DNA of 64,000 nucleotides from Halobacillus dabanensis. GTDB lineage: Bacteria; Bacillota; Bacilli; Bacillales; Halobacillaceae. Positions within the stretch are counted from its first letter, which is position 1. Each line of letters begins with the position of its first letter. The DNA lies in assembly GCF_900114165.1 (NCBI RefSeq), contig NZ_FOSB01000010.1, positions 89,293-153,292 of the forward strand. Reading direction: 5' to 3'. A program made the position numbers and the translations under genes. The notes beneath the pieces were generated by a model that did no database searches, was not told the origin of the DNA, and saw only the letters and a program-made list of their open reading frames with translations. Of the stretch, positions 55,146-63,960 are shown piece after piece.

Positions 55146-55730
55146 TTACATCCATGTAATTTTAGGCTCGGTTTTATTGATAATTCGTTTAATATTTGTC
55201 CGATGACGGTAGATCACAAAAATAGTGAACAAGGAAATGATGATCGTCAGTCCGTAATCACCTACGACTAATGTGGCTATAATCCCAATAATACCAGACA
55301 CCATGGAAGATAAGGATACATATTTGCTCAAATATAGAATAATGAAGAAGGACAAAATTAATACGAGAAAAATAATTGGATTTACACCAAGGATCACTCC
55401 TCCTGATGTCGCCACAGCTTTTCCACCTTTAAATCCTGCGAAAACAGGGTACATATGCCCGATTACTGCAAATATCCCTATGACGAGAGGATAAACTTCT
55501 TCTGCACCCATGAAAAAGGGTAAAGAAGCTGCCATTGTTCCTTTCAAGATGTCAGCAATTGTAACGATGAGCCCGGCTTTGACACCTAAGACTCTGAACG
55601 TATTCGTTCCGCCTAAGTTTCCGCTTCCGTGCTCGCGAATATCCGTGTTATAACCAATTTTACCTACAATTAAACCGGATGGGATAGACCCGAGGAGATA
55701 GGCGATCAGGATGTATAAAAAGTATTCCAA
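55146..55730 (-). CDS. plsY: Glycerol-3-phosphate acyltransferase PlsY
   Basis: A 194-residue polytopic enzyme that acylates glycerol-3-phosphate from acyl-phosphate, the first step of phosphatidic acid synthesis. Conserved motifs: [18 protein letters not shown] (~36) and [13 protein letters not shown] (~105). Start TTG 55730 is proposed: AAAGGAG directly abuts the in-frame ATG at 55739 (no spacing) but is 9 bases from the TTG, giving [19 protein letters not shown], close to the B. subtilis start. Adjacent yneT/parE order matches B. subtilis yneS. Confidence 0.93.
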   Translation of the reverse strand: MEYFLYILIAYLLGSIPSGLIVGKIGYNTDIREHGSGNLGGTNTFRVLGVKAGLIVTIADILKGTMAASLPFFMGAEEVYPLVIGIFAVIGHMYPVFAGFKGGKAVATSGGVILGVNPIIFLVLILSFFIILYLSKYVSLSSMVSGIIGIIATLVVGDYGLTIIISLFTIFVIYRHRTNIKRIINKTEPKITWM

Positions 55731-55868
55731 TAAGTTCATCTCCTTTGTGACTTTCTTCTATTTTATCATGTGGATGATAGATTAAGAACTAGTATTTCCA
55801 CACTGAGGAATCCTGTTTTCCCATATAAGGAATTCGTTATATGAAGTGAAAACCCTAGACAATATCCT

Positions 55869-55896
55869 ATTATACCAATTTAGTACCTGGTGACAA
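55869..55896 (-). promoter_or_regulatory. plsY promoter with an overlapping FapR-like operator
   Basis: Minus-strand TTGTCA (55896-55891), 16-bp spacer, TATAAT (55874-55869). TTAGTACCTGGTGACAA (plus strand 55880-55896) matches the FapR palindrome TTAGTACCTGGTACTAA in 14 of 17 positions and covers the -35 and spacer. A separate inverted repeat CATATAA-N8-TTATATG is at 55822-55843 in the presumed leader. Confidence 0.55.
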
Positions 55897-56038
55897 GGAT
55901 TTCTCCTATTAAACGTCAAGAATGGTGGAGCGATTAGTTGAAAATAATAAAAAGACCTTATCTTTGCAATATGTTTCGTATTATGAAAATGTGGATATAG
56001 AACTATGTTTTATTATTTTATTGTTTAGGGGGAAGAAC

Positions 56039-57109
56039 ATGATTACATTCACTGATGTGACGAAAACATATCAGGACGGGACCACTGCGTTGAAAAATAT
56101 TAACCTACAGGTCCAAGAAGGTGAATTGTTGGCTTTGATCGGCCCGAGTGGTTGCGGAAAAACCACTACAATGAAAATGATCAATCGACTGATCCAACCG
56201 ACAGAAGGAACAATCTTGATACATAATAAAGATATCAGAGATTATAACATTCATGAGTTGCGTTGGAATATTGGATATGTTTTGCAAGAAATTGCACTTT
56301 TCCCACATATGACAGTGGAAGAAAATATATCTGTAGTACCAGAAATGAAAAAATGGAAGAAGAAAGAATTATCCAGTCGTATTGATGAGTTGATGGATAT
56401 GGTTGGACTGGACCCGGAAAAGCACCGGAAAAGGAAGCCGGGCGAACTCTCTGGTGGTCAGCAACAACGGGTCGGGGTCCTAAGAGCCCTGGCAGCAGAC
56501 CCTGACATCATTCTGATGGATGAGCCTTTCAGTGCATTGGATCCTATTAGTCGGGAACAGTTGCAAAAAGATATCCGTAACTTACAACAGGAAATTAAGA
56601 AAACGATAGTATTTGTTACCCACGATATGGACGAAGCCCTTGCATTAGGAGACCGGGTCTGTTTGATGAAAGCTGGTGAAATCGTACAGCTGGATACACC
56701 TCAAAACTTAGTATTGAATCCTGCAAACGAGTTTGTAAAAGATTTCATAGGTAGTAGAAAGACGCCCTGGCAGACTGCTGTTGATGTCATTATTGATTAC
56801 ACAAATAATAAAATCCTCACCGTTGAGGAATTTGAAAAAGGACGGGTGGTTTTAGAAGGGACATTTGCCTTGAAGAATGCGGATGGCACCTATGAAGGTA
56901 TTATTAAAAACGGAGAGCGTGTGCAGTCCCCGGCATTATCTAATGATATGATTCTGCGCGACGCCGTCCAAGTATTTGAGAGTGAAAGTCACAGTTTGCT
57001 TCCAGTGGTTAAAGAGGACCGCTTGATCGGTACTTTGTCTTACAGGGATATTGTCCTCTATCTTAAGGAAAGTGAAAGTAACAAGGTAGAGGAGGTTTCC
57101 CAGTTATGA
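56039..57109 (+). CDS. Quaternary-amine-type ABC transporter ATPase (OpuCA/EgtUA family)
   Basis: A 356-residue ATPase with C-terminal CBS-type region. Walker A GPSGCGKTT (~33), signature LSGGQQQRVGVLRAL (~135), Walker B IILMDEPFSALDP, H-loop VTHDMDEA. The last ~110 residues contain tandem CBS-like sequence (SPALSNDMILRDAVQVF, SLLPVVKEDRLIGTLSYRDI), which in OpuCA-type proteins senses ionic strength or nucleotides. ATG 56039 has AGGGGGAAG upstream; a longer open frame from 55922 lacks a ribosome site. Overlaps the next gene by ATGA. Confidence 0.9.
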   Translation: MITFTDVTKTYQDGTTALKNINLQVQEGELLALIGPSGCGKTTTMKMINRLIQPTEGTILIHNKDIRDYNIHELRWNIGYVLQEIALFPHMTVEENISVVPEMKKWKKKELSSRIDELMDMVGLDPEKHRKRKPGELSGGQQQRVGVLRALAADPDIILMDEPFSALDPISREQLQKDIRNLQQEIKKTIVFVTHDMDEALALGDRVCLMKAGEIVQLDTPQNLVLNPANEFVKDFIGSRKTPWQTAVDVIIDYTNNKILTVEEFEKGRVVLEGTFALKNADGTYEGIIKNGERVQSPALSNDMILRDAVQVFESESHSLLPVVKEDRLIGTLSYRDIVLYLKESESNKVEEVSQL

Positions 57110-58632
57110 TTGGATTTATGAATGTATTTTCCCAAAGACAAGACATTCTCTGGGAGAAGATATGGGAGCATTTACAAATTTCTATTATCGCATTAGTAAT
57201 TGCAACCCTGATCTCCGTTCCACTTGGACTTTGGTTGACAAGAAAACACCGCATAGCAGAGCCGATTATAGGCGCGACGGCCGTTTTGCAGACAATTCCC
57301 AGCTTAGCAGTATTAGCATTTCTCATTCCATTTTTCGGAATTGGACAGACTCCTGCAATTATAGCTTTAGCTGCTTATGGATTACTTCCTATCCTTAGGA
57401 ATACTTATACAGGAATCAAAGAAGTAGATCCAGCTTTGAAAGAAGCGGCTACAGGGATGGGAATGAAGTCATTCAGGCGATTATCAAAAGTCGAACTTCC
57501 TATCGCAATGCCGGTGATTATGGCCGGGATCCGAACATCCATGGTTTTGATTGTTGGGACAACGACAATTGCTGCTTTAATCGGCGCTGGTGGTCTTGGT
57601 GATTTAATCCTTCTCGGTCTGGATCGAGGCGGAGACGTAAACCTGATTTTACTAGGAGCAATACCTGCTGCATTATTAGCAATAATTCTTGATCTTATCC
57701 TCCGCTTGTTCGAACGAACGTCCGCTAAGTCAGGTTTTCGGTCCCTTGTAAGTTTATTAGTGATTGCTGCGTTAATTGCTGTAGGACCATTGGCTTTTGG
57801 AGGTAAAGTGAAGAATGATATAACTATTGGTGCCAAATTAGGTGCCGAACCTGCCATTCTGATTAATATGTACAAGCTTTTAATCGAAGAAGAAACCGAT
57901 TTGTCTGTTGGTTTACAAAAGAACTTAGGAAAAACAGATCTGGTATTTAGTGCATTGCAAGAAGGCAGTATTGACATTTATCCAGAGTTTACAGGTACAG
58001 CGATCGTTTCTTTACTGGATGAGGAAGCGACCAGTAATGACCCTCAGGAGGTTTATCAGCAAGCTAAAGAAGGGATGGCTGAGACCTTTGATATGGCTTT
58101 CTTAGAACCAATGGAATTCAATAATACTTATGCGGTTGCGACCACGCAGGAGCTTGCAGAACGCTATGATCTAGAAAGCATTGGTGACTTAAAGCCAGTT
58201 GAAAATCAAATAACCGCAGGATTCACTCTAGAGTTCAATGATCGTCAAGACGGTTATCAAGGGATGAAAGAAGTTTATAACCTTGATCTTGGAGAAGTCC
58301 GTACAATGGACCCGGGCTTAAGACAAGGTGCCATCTCAAGTGGGGATGTGGATATCATTGATGCATATGCAACATCTGGTTATATGGTCGATTTGAATCT
58401 GACTGTCTTAGAAGATCCAAAAAATTTATTTCCACCGTATCAAGGTGCTCCTTTGATGAAACAGGAAACACTGGATCGATATCCGGAAATTGAAGATGCA
58501 TTGAACCAATTAGGAGGAAAGATTACAGGAGATAAAATGAGGGAAATGAATTATGAGGTCGATTTTGAAGATCGATCTCCTGAAGAAGTTGCCCGTGAGT
58601 ATCTTATTAATGAAGGACTGATTGAAGAATAG
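57106..58632 (+). CDS. Fused permease and substrate-binding protein (OpuCB-OpuCC or EgtUBC type)
   Basis: A 508-residue fusion. Residues ~1-235 are a permease with about six membrane segments (EAATGMGMKSFRRLSKVELPIAMPVIMAGIR in part, LIGAGGLGDLILLG). Residues ~240-508 are an OpuAC-type binding domain (IGAKLGAEPAILINMYKLLIEE in part, DIYPEFTGTA) held outside the cell. No Trp occurs in the binding domain, so a Trp cage is excluded and a Tyr-based site is likely. The two-gene, fused layout is shared by betaine/carnitine transporters and ergothioneine EgtU systems; substrate is open. A betaine-like role would suit a salt-tolerant host. Confidence 0.88.
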   Translation: MIGFMNVFSQRQDILWEKIWEHLQISIIALVIATLISVPLGLWLTRKHRIAEPIIGATAVLQTIPSLAVLAFLIPFFGIGQTPAIIALAAYGLLPILRNTYTGIKEVDPALKEAATGMGMKSFRRLSKVELPIAMPVIMAGIRTSMVLIVGTTTIAALIGAGGLGDLILLGLDRGGDVNLILLGAIPAALLAIILDLILRLFERTSAKSGFRSLVSLLVIAALIAVGPLAFGGKVKNDITIGAKLGAEPAILINMYKLLIEEETDLSVGLQKNLGKTDLVFSALQEGSIDIYPEFTGTAIVSLLDEEATSNDPQEVYQQAKEGMAETFDMAFLEPMEFNNTYAVATTQELAERYDLESIGDLKPVENQITAGFTLEFNDRQDGYQGMKEVYNLDLGEVRTMDPGLRQGAISSGDVDIIDAYATSGYMVDLNLTVLEDPKNLFPPYQGAPLMKQETLDRYPEIEDALNQLGGKITGDKMREMNYEVDFEDRSPEEVAREYLINEGLIEE

Positions 58633-58642
58633 GAGGTTGATT

Positions 58643-59056
58643 ATGAATATTGAGAATCCATCCAATGAAAAAGTGAAGGATTTATTGGCGAATTCAAAAA
58701 CGATTGCTGTAGTGGGTCTCTCAGACAAACCTCATCGGACGTCGTTTCAAGTCAGTGAAGCTATGCAGAGAGCTGGCTACAAAATCATCCCGGTTAATCC
58801 GGAAGTCACCGAAGTTTTAGGTGAGAAAGCAGTTCCAAGTCTTAGTGATATAAAAGAACCTGTAGATATCGTTAATGTCTTCCGAAGATCAGAATATTTG
58901 CCGAAGATTGCGGAGGAAACGAAAAAAATCCAGCCGAAGGCATTTTGGGCTCAACAAGGAGTGTATCACGAAGGTGCTCAGGATATACTAAAAGACACTT
59001 CAATCCTTGTTATCATGGACTTATGTATTAAAGTTGCCCATGCAATTTATCGTTAA
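58643..59056 (+). CDS. yneT: YneT, CoA-binding-domain protein
   Basis: A 137-residue Rossmann-like CoA_binding_2 protein: IAVVGLSDKPHRTSFQVSEAMQRAGYKIIPVNP in part, then DIVNVFRRSEYLP and AFWAQQGVYHE. Function not defined. ATG 58643 has TAGGAGG 8 bases upstream, 10 bp after the transporter gene; the frame is open upstream to 58622. Confidence 0.9.
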   Translation: MNIENPSNEKVKDLLANSKTIAVVGLSDKPHRTSFQVSEAMQRAGYKIIPVNPEVTEVLGEKAVPSLSDIKEPVDIVNVFRRSEYLPKIAEETKKIQPKAFWAQQGVYHEGAQDILKDTSILVIMDLCIKVAHAIYR

Positions 59057-59076
59057 GTGAATGAACAGATTTGTTG

Positions 59077-59106
59077 AAAAAATCCCTGACTCCTCAGGGG
59101 TTTTTT
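59077..59106 (+). terminator. Intrinsic terminator after yneT
   Basis: CCCTGA/TCAGGG with flanking A and T runs (AAAAAAT...TTTTTT). Confidence 0.85.
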
Positions 59107-59280
59107 CATGTTTTTTGGCAGAATTATGTTTGCGAAAGCTTATAAAATCGCTACAATATAACAAGCAACGTTTTTTTACAGACAGGAAAACGTAGGCTTT
59201 GTAAGCGAAATCAGCCGATATATATGTTTAATAATTATATCTTAGTGTAGAGACTATAATACTTAATCAACCTTTTCAGC

Positions 59281-59350
59281 TGACCGTCCTGACTTCCAGC
59301 AAGGTCATAAGCCAATCAACTGGGTGGAGATTCTTCCACTCCGTTGATTG
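59281..59350. other. Two hairpins in the yneT-parE gap
   Basis: TGACC/GGTCA (59281-59285 with 59301-59306 region) and a longer stem CAATCAAC...GTGGA/TCCAC...GTTGATTG (59313-59320 with 59343-59350; 59324-59328 with 59335-59339). No T run, located about 45 bp before the parE promoter. The remaining gap 59107-59392 shows no gene. Confidence 0.45.
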
Positions 59351-59392
59351 ACTTGTGCATATCGTGGTTTATAAGGACATTAGAATGATTCG

Positions 59393-59421
59393 TTTACACA
59401 ATCGAACGTTTGTTCTATTAT
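59393..59421 (+). promoter_or_regulatory. parE promoter with LexA box in the spacer
   Basis: TTTACA (59393-59398), 17-bp spacer, TATTAT (59416-59421). CGAACGTTTGTTCT (59403-59416) has the full GAAC-N4-GTTC core, so LexA would directly compete with polymerase. parE and parC belong to the B. subtilis LexA regulon. Confidence 0.78.
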
Positions 59422-59460
59422 AGAAGTATTGGTGTGCAAGAGAAAGGAGCCGATGGAAAA

Positions 59461-61416
59461 TTGTCGAGTCAAAATCAAACGTATTCAGATGATTCAATAC
59501 AAGTACTGGAAGGATTGGAGGCAGTTCGGAAAAGACCGGGGATGTATATTGGGTCTACGGACCACAGAGGCCTCCACCATCTGGTCCATGAAATTGTAGA
59601 TAATGCGATCGATGAGGCATTGTCTGGATTCGGCCAACAAATGACTGTCACGCTCCATAAAGATGGTAGTGTATCGGTACAAGACGAAGCAAGAGGTATG
59701 CCGACTGGAATGCATAAGACCGGGAAACCGACACCAGAAGTCATTTTGACTGTTCTGCATGCCGGAGGGAAATTTGGACAGGGCGGTTACAAATCTTCTG
59801 GTGGGCTGCATGGAGTAGGAGCTTCCGTAGTGAATGCTTTATCGGAATGGTTAGAAGTCCATATTTGCAGGGATGGCGAAAAGTATTATCAAAGGTTTGA
59901 AAATGGTGGTGTACCTGTCACTTCTTTAGAAAATAAAGGAACGACTAGGAAAACCGGAACGACCATCCGTTTTAAGCCTGATCCAACTATCTTTTCTGTT
60001 ATAAAATTCAATTTCGAAACGCTCTCGGAACGTTTAAGAGAGGCGGCTTTCTTGTTAAAAGGATTTCGTATTATCTTAATTGATGAGCGGAATGAAACAG
60101 TCAAAGAAGAATACCAGTATGATGATGGTCTCGTTTCCTTTGTGGAATATTTAAATGAAGAAAAAGACACTCTCCATCAGGTGGTATCGTTCGAAGGAAG
60201 CCAAGCGGGCATCGAAGTAGATTTTGCTTTTCAATTCAATGATGGGTTTGCAGAAAATATCCTTTCCTTCGTGAATAACGTACGGACAAAAGATGGAGGG
60301 ACACATGAATCAGGTGCCAAAACTGCTATCACTAGAGTATTCAATGATTATGCTCGAAGAACACAGCTTTTAAAAGAGAAAGATAAGAATTTAGAAGGAA
60401 ACGATATCAGGGAAGGATTCACAGCTGTTATTTCGGCCAGGATTCCTGAGGAACTTCTTCAATTTGAAGGGCAGACGAAAAGTAAATTAGGAACCTCTGA
60501 GGCACGTTCGTCTGTTGATGGTGTAGTAGCAGAACAACTGTCGTATTTCCTGGAAGAAAACCCGGATGTTGCCTCCATGTTGATCAAAAAAGCGATCAAG
60601 GCAAAAGAAGCCAGGGAAGCAGCTCGAAAAGCGAGGGAAGATGCACGCTCAGGGAAAAAAAGAAAGCGCAAAGATACACTCTTAAGTGGGAAGCTGACAC
60701 CAGCCCAATCAAAGAATGCCCAAAAGAATGAATTATACCTTGTCGAGGGGGATTCTGCTGGCGGGTCAGCCAAACAAGGGCGAGATAGAAAGTTCCAGGC
60801 TGTTTTGCCATTACGAGGGAAAGTCATTAATACAGAAAAGGCTAAAATCGCGGACATCTTCAAAAACGAAGAGATATCAACGATCATCCATACCATAGGC
60901 GCAGGAGTCGGTGGCGACTTTACCCTGGAAGACTGTAATTATGATAAAATTGTTATCATGACAGATGCCGATACGGACGGTGCACATATTCAAGTTCTGC
61001 TTTTGACTTTCTTTTATAGATACATGAGACCTCTTGTAGAGGCAGGGAAAGTATTCATTGCGCTACCACCCCTCTACAAGGTTTCAAAAGGAAAAGGAAA
61101 GAAAGAAAAAGTAGAATACGCTTGGGGTGAAGACGGTATGCAAAAGATATTGAAAGAGTTTAAGAATGGTTATTCAATCCAGCGCTACAAAGGTCTAGGT
61201 GAAATGAACGCAGATCAGCTCTGGGAAACGACGATGAATCCGGAGTCACGGACATTGATTCGTGTCACAATCGATGATATCGCACGTGCAGAACGCAGGG
61301 TGACGACACTGATGGGAGATAAAGTGGAACCTCGCCGTAAATGGATTGAATCCCACGTCGCATTCGGTCTTGAAGACGAAGCGAATATTCTAGAAAACGA
61401 TAAAATTCAGACGTAA
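59461..61416 (+). CDS. parE: DNA topoisomerase IV subunit B
   Basis: A 651-residue ATPase subunit that separates replicated chromosomes. GHKL motifs: EIVDNAIDEALSG (~44), RGMPTGMH, GGLHGVGASVVNALS (~115). TOPRIM: EGDSAGGSAKQGRDR (~430) and DADTDGAHIQ (~503). PLRGK and QRYKGLGEMN are intact. Start TTG 59461 is proposed with AAAGGAG 11 bases upstream; in-frame TTG 59410 lies in the promoter -10/LexA region and an ATG at 59453 is out of frame. Followed by parC after 14 bp. Confidence 0.95.
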   Translation: MSSQNQTYSDDSIQVLEGLEAVRKRPGMYIGSTDHRGLHHLVHEIVDNAIDEALSGFGQQMTVTLHKDGSVSVQDEARGMPTGMHKTGKPTPEVILTVLHAGGKFGQGGYKSSGGLHGVGASVVNALSEWLEVHICRDGEKYYQRFENGGVPVTSLENKGTTRKTGTTIRFKPDPTIFSVIKFNFETLSERLREAAFLLKGFRIILIDERNETVKEEYQYDDGLVSFVEYLNEEKDTLHQVVSFEGSQAGIEVDFAFQFNDGFAENILSFVNNVRTKDGGTHESGAKTAITRVFNDYARRTQLLKEKDKNLEGNDIREGFTAVISARIPEELLQFEGQTKSKLGTSEARSSVDGVVAEQLSYFLEENPDVASMLIKKAIKAKEAREAARKAREDARSGKKRKRKDTLLSGKLTPAQSKNAQKNELYLVEGDSAGGSAKQGRDRKFQAVLPLRGKVINTEKAKIADIFKNEEISTIIHTIGAGVGGDFTLEDCNYDKIVIMTDADTDGAHIQVLLLTFFYRYMRPLVEAGKVFIALPPLYKVSKGKGKKEKVEYAWGEDGMQKILKEFKNGYSIQRYKGLGEMNADQLWETTMNPESRTLIRVTIDDIARAERRVTTLMGDKVEPRRKWIESHVAFGLEDEANILENDKIQT

Positions 61417-61430
61417 AGGGGGACCTTCTG

Positions 61431-63884
61431 TTGGCAGAGGTAGAAAAGTTTTTAGATTTACCATTAGAAGAGGTGCTCGGAGACCGCTTCGGAAGATACA
61501 GTAAATATATTATTCAGGAACGTGCCCTCCCTGATGCCAGGGATGGCCTTAAGCCAGTCCAGCGTCGTATTTTATATGCGATGCATCAAGAGAAAAACAC
61601 ACATGAAAAGGCTTATAGGAAATCAGCTAAAACGGTCGGTACAGTTATTGGTAACTATCACCCACACGGGGACACCTCCGTTTATGATGCAATGGTAAGG
61701 TTAAGTCAGACATGGAAAGTACGGAAGACGCTGGTAGAAATGCATGGAAATAACGGGAGTGTCGATGGAGATCCTCCCGCTGCGATGCGTTATACGGAAG
61801 CAAGGCTTTCAGCAATTTCTTCTGAATTACTGAGGGATATTGAAAAGCAAACGGTCGAATTCATTCCCAACTTCGACGATACGATCGAAGAACCGACCGT
61901 CTTACCAGCAAAATTCCCTAACCTCCTAGTCAATGGGGCGACGGGGATATCAGCTGGTTATGCAACAGAGATTCCATCCCATAATCTTGGGGAAGTCATT
62001 GATGCTGTGATAATGAAGATCGATAAACCTTCAGCTACGGTGCCGGAGCTTATGACAAAATTAAAAGGTCCTGATTTTCCGACCGGCGGTGTGATCCAAG
62101 GTGTAGATGGAATTCAAAAAGCATATGAGACTGGTAAAGGGAAAATTGTTCTAAGAGGAAGGGCAGACATTCAACAACAGCGAGGTGGCCGGGAACAAAT
62201 CGTCATAGATGAGATTCCATTTGACGTTAATAAAGCAAGCATGGTCAAACGAATGGATGAACTTCGAATTGACAAGAAAGTCGAAGGTATTGCTGAAGTG
62301 CGGGACGAAACGGATCGTACGGGCTTGCGTGTCGTCATTGATTTGAAGAAGGATGCCAACAGTGAAGGGGTCCTCAACTATCTCTATAAACATACGGACC
62401 TGCAAATTTCCTATAACTTCAATATGGTAGCGATTCATGATAGGACTCCAAGCCTCATGAATCTTCCGATGATGTTGGAAGCTTACATTAAGCACCAAAA
62501 AGAAGTGGTGACTAGACAATCCATTTTCGATTTGAATAAAGCCAAAAATCGCGCACACATCGTAGAGGGCTTAATCAAAGCGATTTCTATCCTGGACGAA
62601 GTGATTGCAACGATTCGTAGTTCGAAAGACAAAGCGGATGCAAAGCAGCAATTAATCGCTAAATACAATTTTTCAGAAGATCAATCGGAAGCAATTGTTA
62701 CCTTGCAATTATACCGTTTGACGAATACGGACATTACAGCCCTTCAAAAAGAAGCGGATGAATTACAAAAGCAAATCGAGTATTTAGAAAAACTATTATC
62801 AAGTGAAAATGAAATGTTAAAAGTCATCAAAGCAGATCTTCGTTCGATGAAGAAGCAGTATAATGATGATCGCTTGACAAAGATAGAAGAAAAAGTCCAG
62901 GAGCTGAAGGTCGACCTTGAAGTGACTGTAGCCAGTGAGGACGTTCTAGTATCCATAACGAAAGATGGTTATGTTAAACGCACTAGTCTCCGCTCTTATG
63001 CGGCGTCTAACGGAGAAGATTTCGCCATCAAGGATGGAGATCATCTCTTAGGTCTCTATGAAGTCAACACAACGGATACCATCCTACTTTTCACGAATTT
63101 AGGAAAATACTTGTACTTACCTGTTCATAAGTTACCGGATATTCGTTGGAAGGACCTGGGTCAATATATTTCAAATATCGTCCAGGTTGAAAAGGATGAA
63201 TTTATCGTCGAAGCGATTCCTATCCGGGAATTCAAGGAAGATCAATACCTTATCTTCTTTACAAAAAACGGTATGGTGAAGAAAAGCGAATTGAATCTTT
63301 ACCAAGCTCAACGCCACTCCAAAGCATTGGTGGCTATTAATTTGAAAAACGATGATGAAGTAGTCGATGTACATTTGACTGATGGAAACGCAGATCTTTT
63401 CATTGCTACTAACAAAGCTTATGGTCTGTGGTACCATGAAGAGGACGTCAACACGGTCGGCCAACGAGCCGCTGGAGTGAAGGCCATTAACCTGAAAGAA
63501 GATGACGAAGTCGTATCTGGACAAGTATTCCGGGCGGAGAATGACCCTTCGATTCTCCTTACGACCCATCGGGCAGCGGTTAAGCGGATGAGATTGAAGG
63601 AATTCGAGCGGACAACGAGAGCCAAAAGAGGCGTAATCATGTTAAGAGAATTGAAGAAGAATCCACACCAGTTAGTGGATGTCCATTTGGTAACCCGTGA
63701 GGATCAAGTGGTGTTAATGACAGACAAAGAAGAATGCTTGGAAGTGAATGCCATGGACTTCAAAGCGAACGACCGTTATAGCAATGGATCCTACGTCCTT
63801 GATACAGAGCAAAAAGGCCGAGTGAAAGAGGCCTGGATCAAACCGACGTATGAGGTACCTTTTGAACAGGAAGCAAAAGAATAA
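61431..63884 (+). CDS. parC: DNA topoisomerase IV subunit A
   Basis: An 817-residue DNA-cleaving subunit. The quinolone-region sequence is HPHGDTSVYDAMVRLSQ (~78-94) with Ser-84-type and Glu positions reading Ser and Asp (TSVYD); the catalytic Tyr is in MRYTEARLS (~120). The C-terminal beta-pinwheel has GyrA-box-like repeats but is of the ParC type. Start TTG 61431 with GGGGGACC upstream. Its natural terminator appears interrupted by the IS element that begins about 25 bp after the stop. Confidence 0.95.
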   Translation: MAEVEKFLDLPLEEVLGDRFGRYSKYIIQERALPDARDGLKPVQRRILYAMHQEKNTHEKAYRKSAKTVGTVIGNYHPHGDTSVYDAMVRLSQTWKVRKTLVEMHGNNGSVDGDPPAAMRYTEARLSAISSELLRDIEKQTVEFIPNFDDTIEEPTVLPAKFPNLLVNGATGISAGYATEIPSHNLGEVIDAVIMKIDKPSATVPELMTKLKGPDFPTGGVIQGVDGIQKAYETGKGKIVLRGRADIQQQRGGREQIVIDEIPFDVNKASMVKRMDELRIDKKVEGIAEVRDETDRTGLRVVIDLKKDANSEGVLNYLYKHTDLQISYNFNMVAIHDRTPSLMNLPMMLEAYIKHQKEVVTRQSIFDLNKAKNRAHIVEGLIKAISILDEVIATIRSSKDKADAKQQLIAKYNFSEDQSEAIVTLQLYRLTNTDITALQKEADELQKQIEYLEKLLSSENEMLKVIKADLRSMKKQYNDDRLTKIEEKVQELKVDLEVTVASEDVLVSITKDGYVKRTSLRSYAASNGEDFAIKDGDHLLGLYEVNTTDTILLFTNLGKYLYLPVHKLPDIRWKDLGQYISNIVQVEKDEFIVEAIPIREFKEDQYLIFFTKNGMVKKSELNLYQAQRHSKALVAINLKNDDEVVDVHLTDGNADLFIATNKAYGLWYHEEDVNTVGQRAAGVKAINLKEDDEVVSGQVFRAENDPSILLTTHRAAVKRMRLKEFERTTRAKRGVIMLRELKKNPHQLVDVHLVTREDQVVLMTDKEECLEVNAMDFKANDRYSNGSYVLDTEQKGRVKEAWIKPTYEVPFEQEAKE

Positions 63885-63913
63885 CAATAAAAAGCAGCTC
63901 TTATCAGGTAGTG

Positions 63914-63954
63914 CACCCCGGAAGTTAGAGTAAAAAAATCTAACTTCCGGGGTG
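63914..63954 (+). repeat. 16-bp perfect hairpin formed by the IS left end and the orfA ribosome site
   Basis: CACCCCGGAAGTTAGA (63914-63929) pairs fully with 63939-63954 around a 9-base loop. The right arm ends in GGGGTG, the SD of orfA, so a transcript entering from parC would hide the SD and may terminate at the TTTT after it. Confidence 0.82.
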
Positions 63955-63960
63955 TTTTGT

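Noticed and set aside
57405..57977. 190-codon minus-strand frame inside the permease fusion
   Set aside because: Antisense of a membrane-protein coding region; Arg/Pro/Ser-rich artefact without SD.
59410..59460. Longer ParE start at 59410
   Set aside because: That TTG lies in the LexA box and -10 element, so it cannot be in the main transcript; TTG 59461 has the SD.
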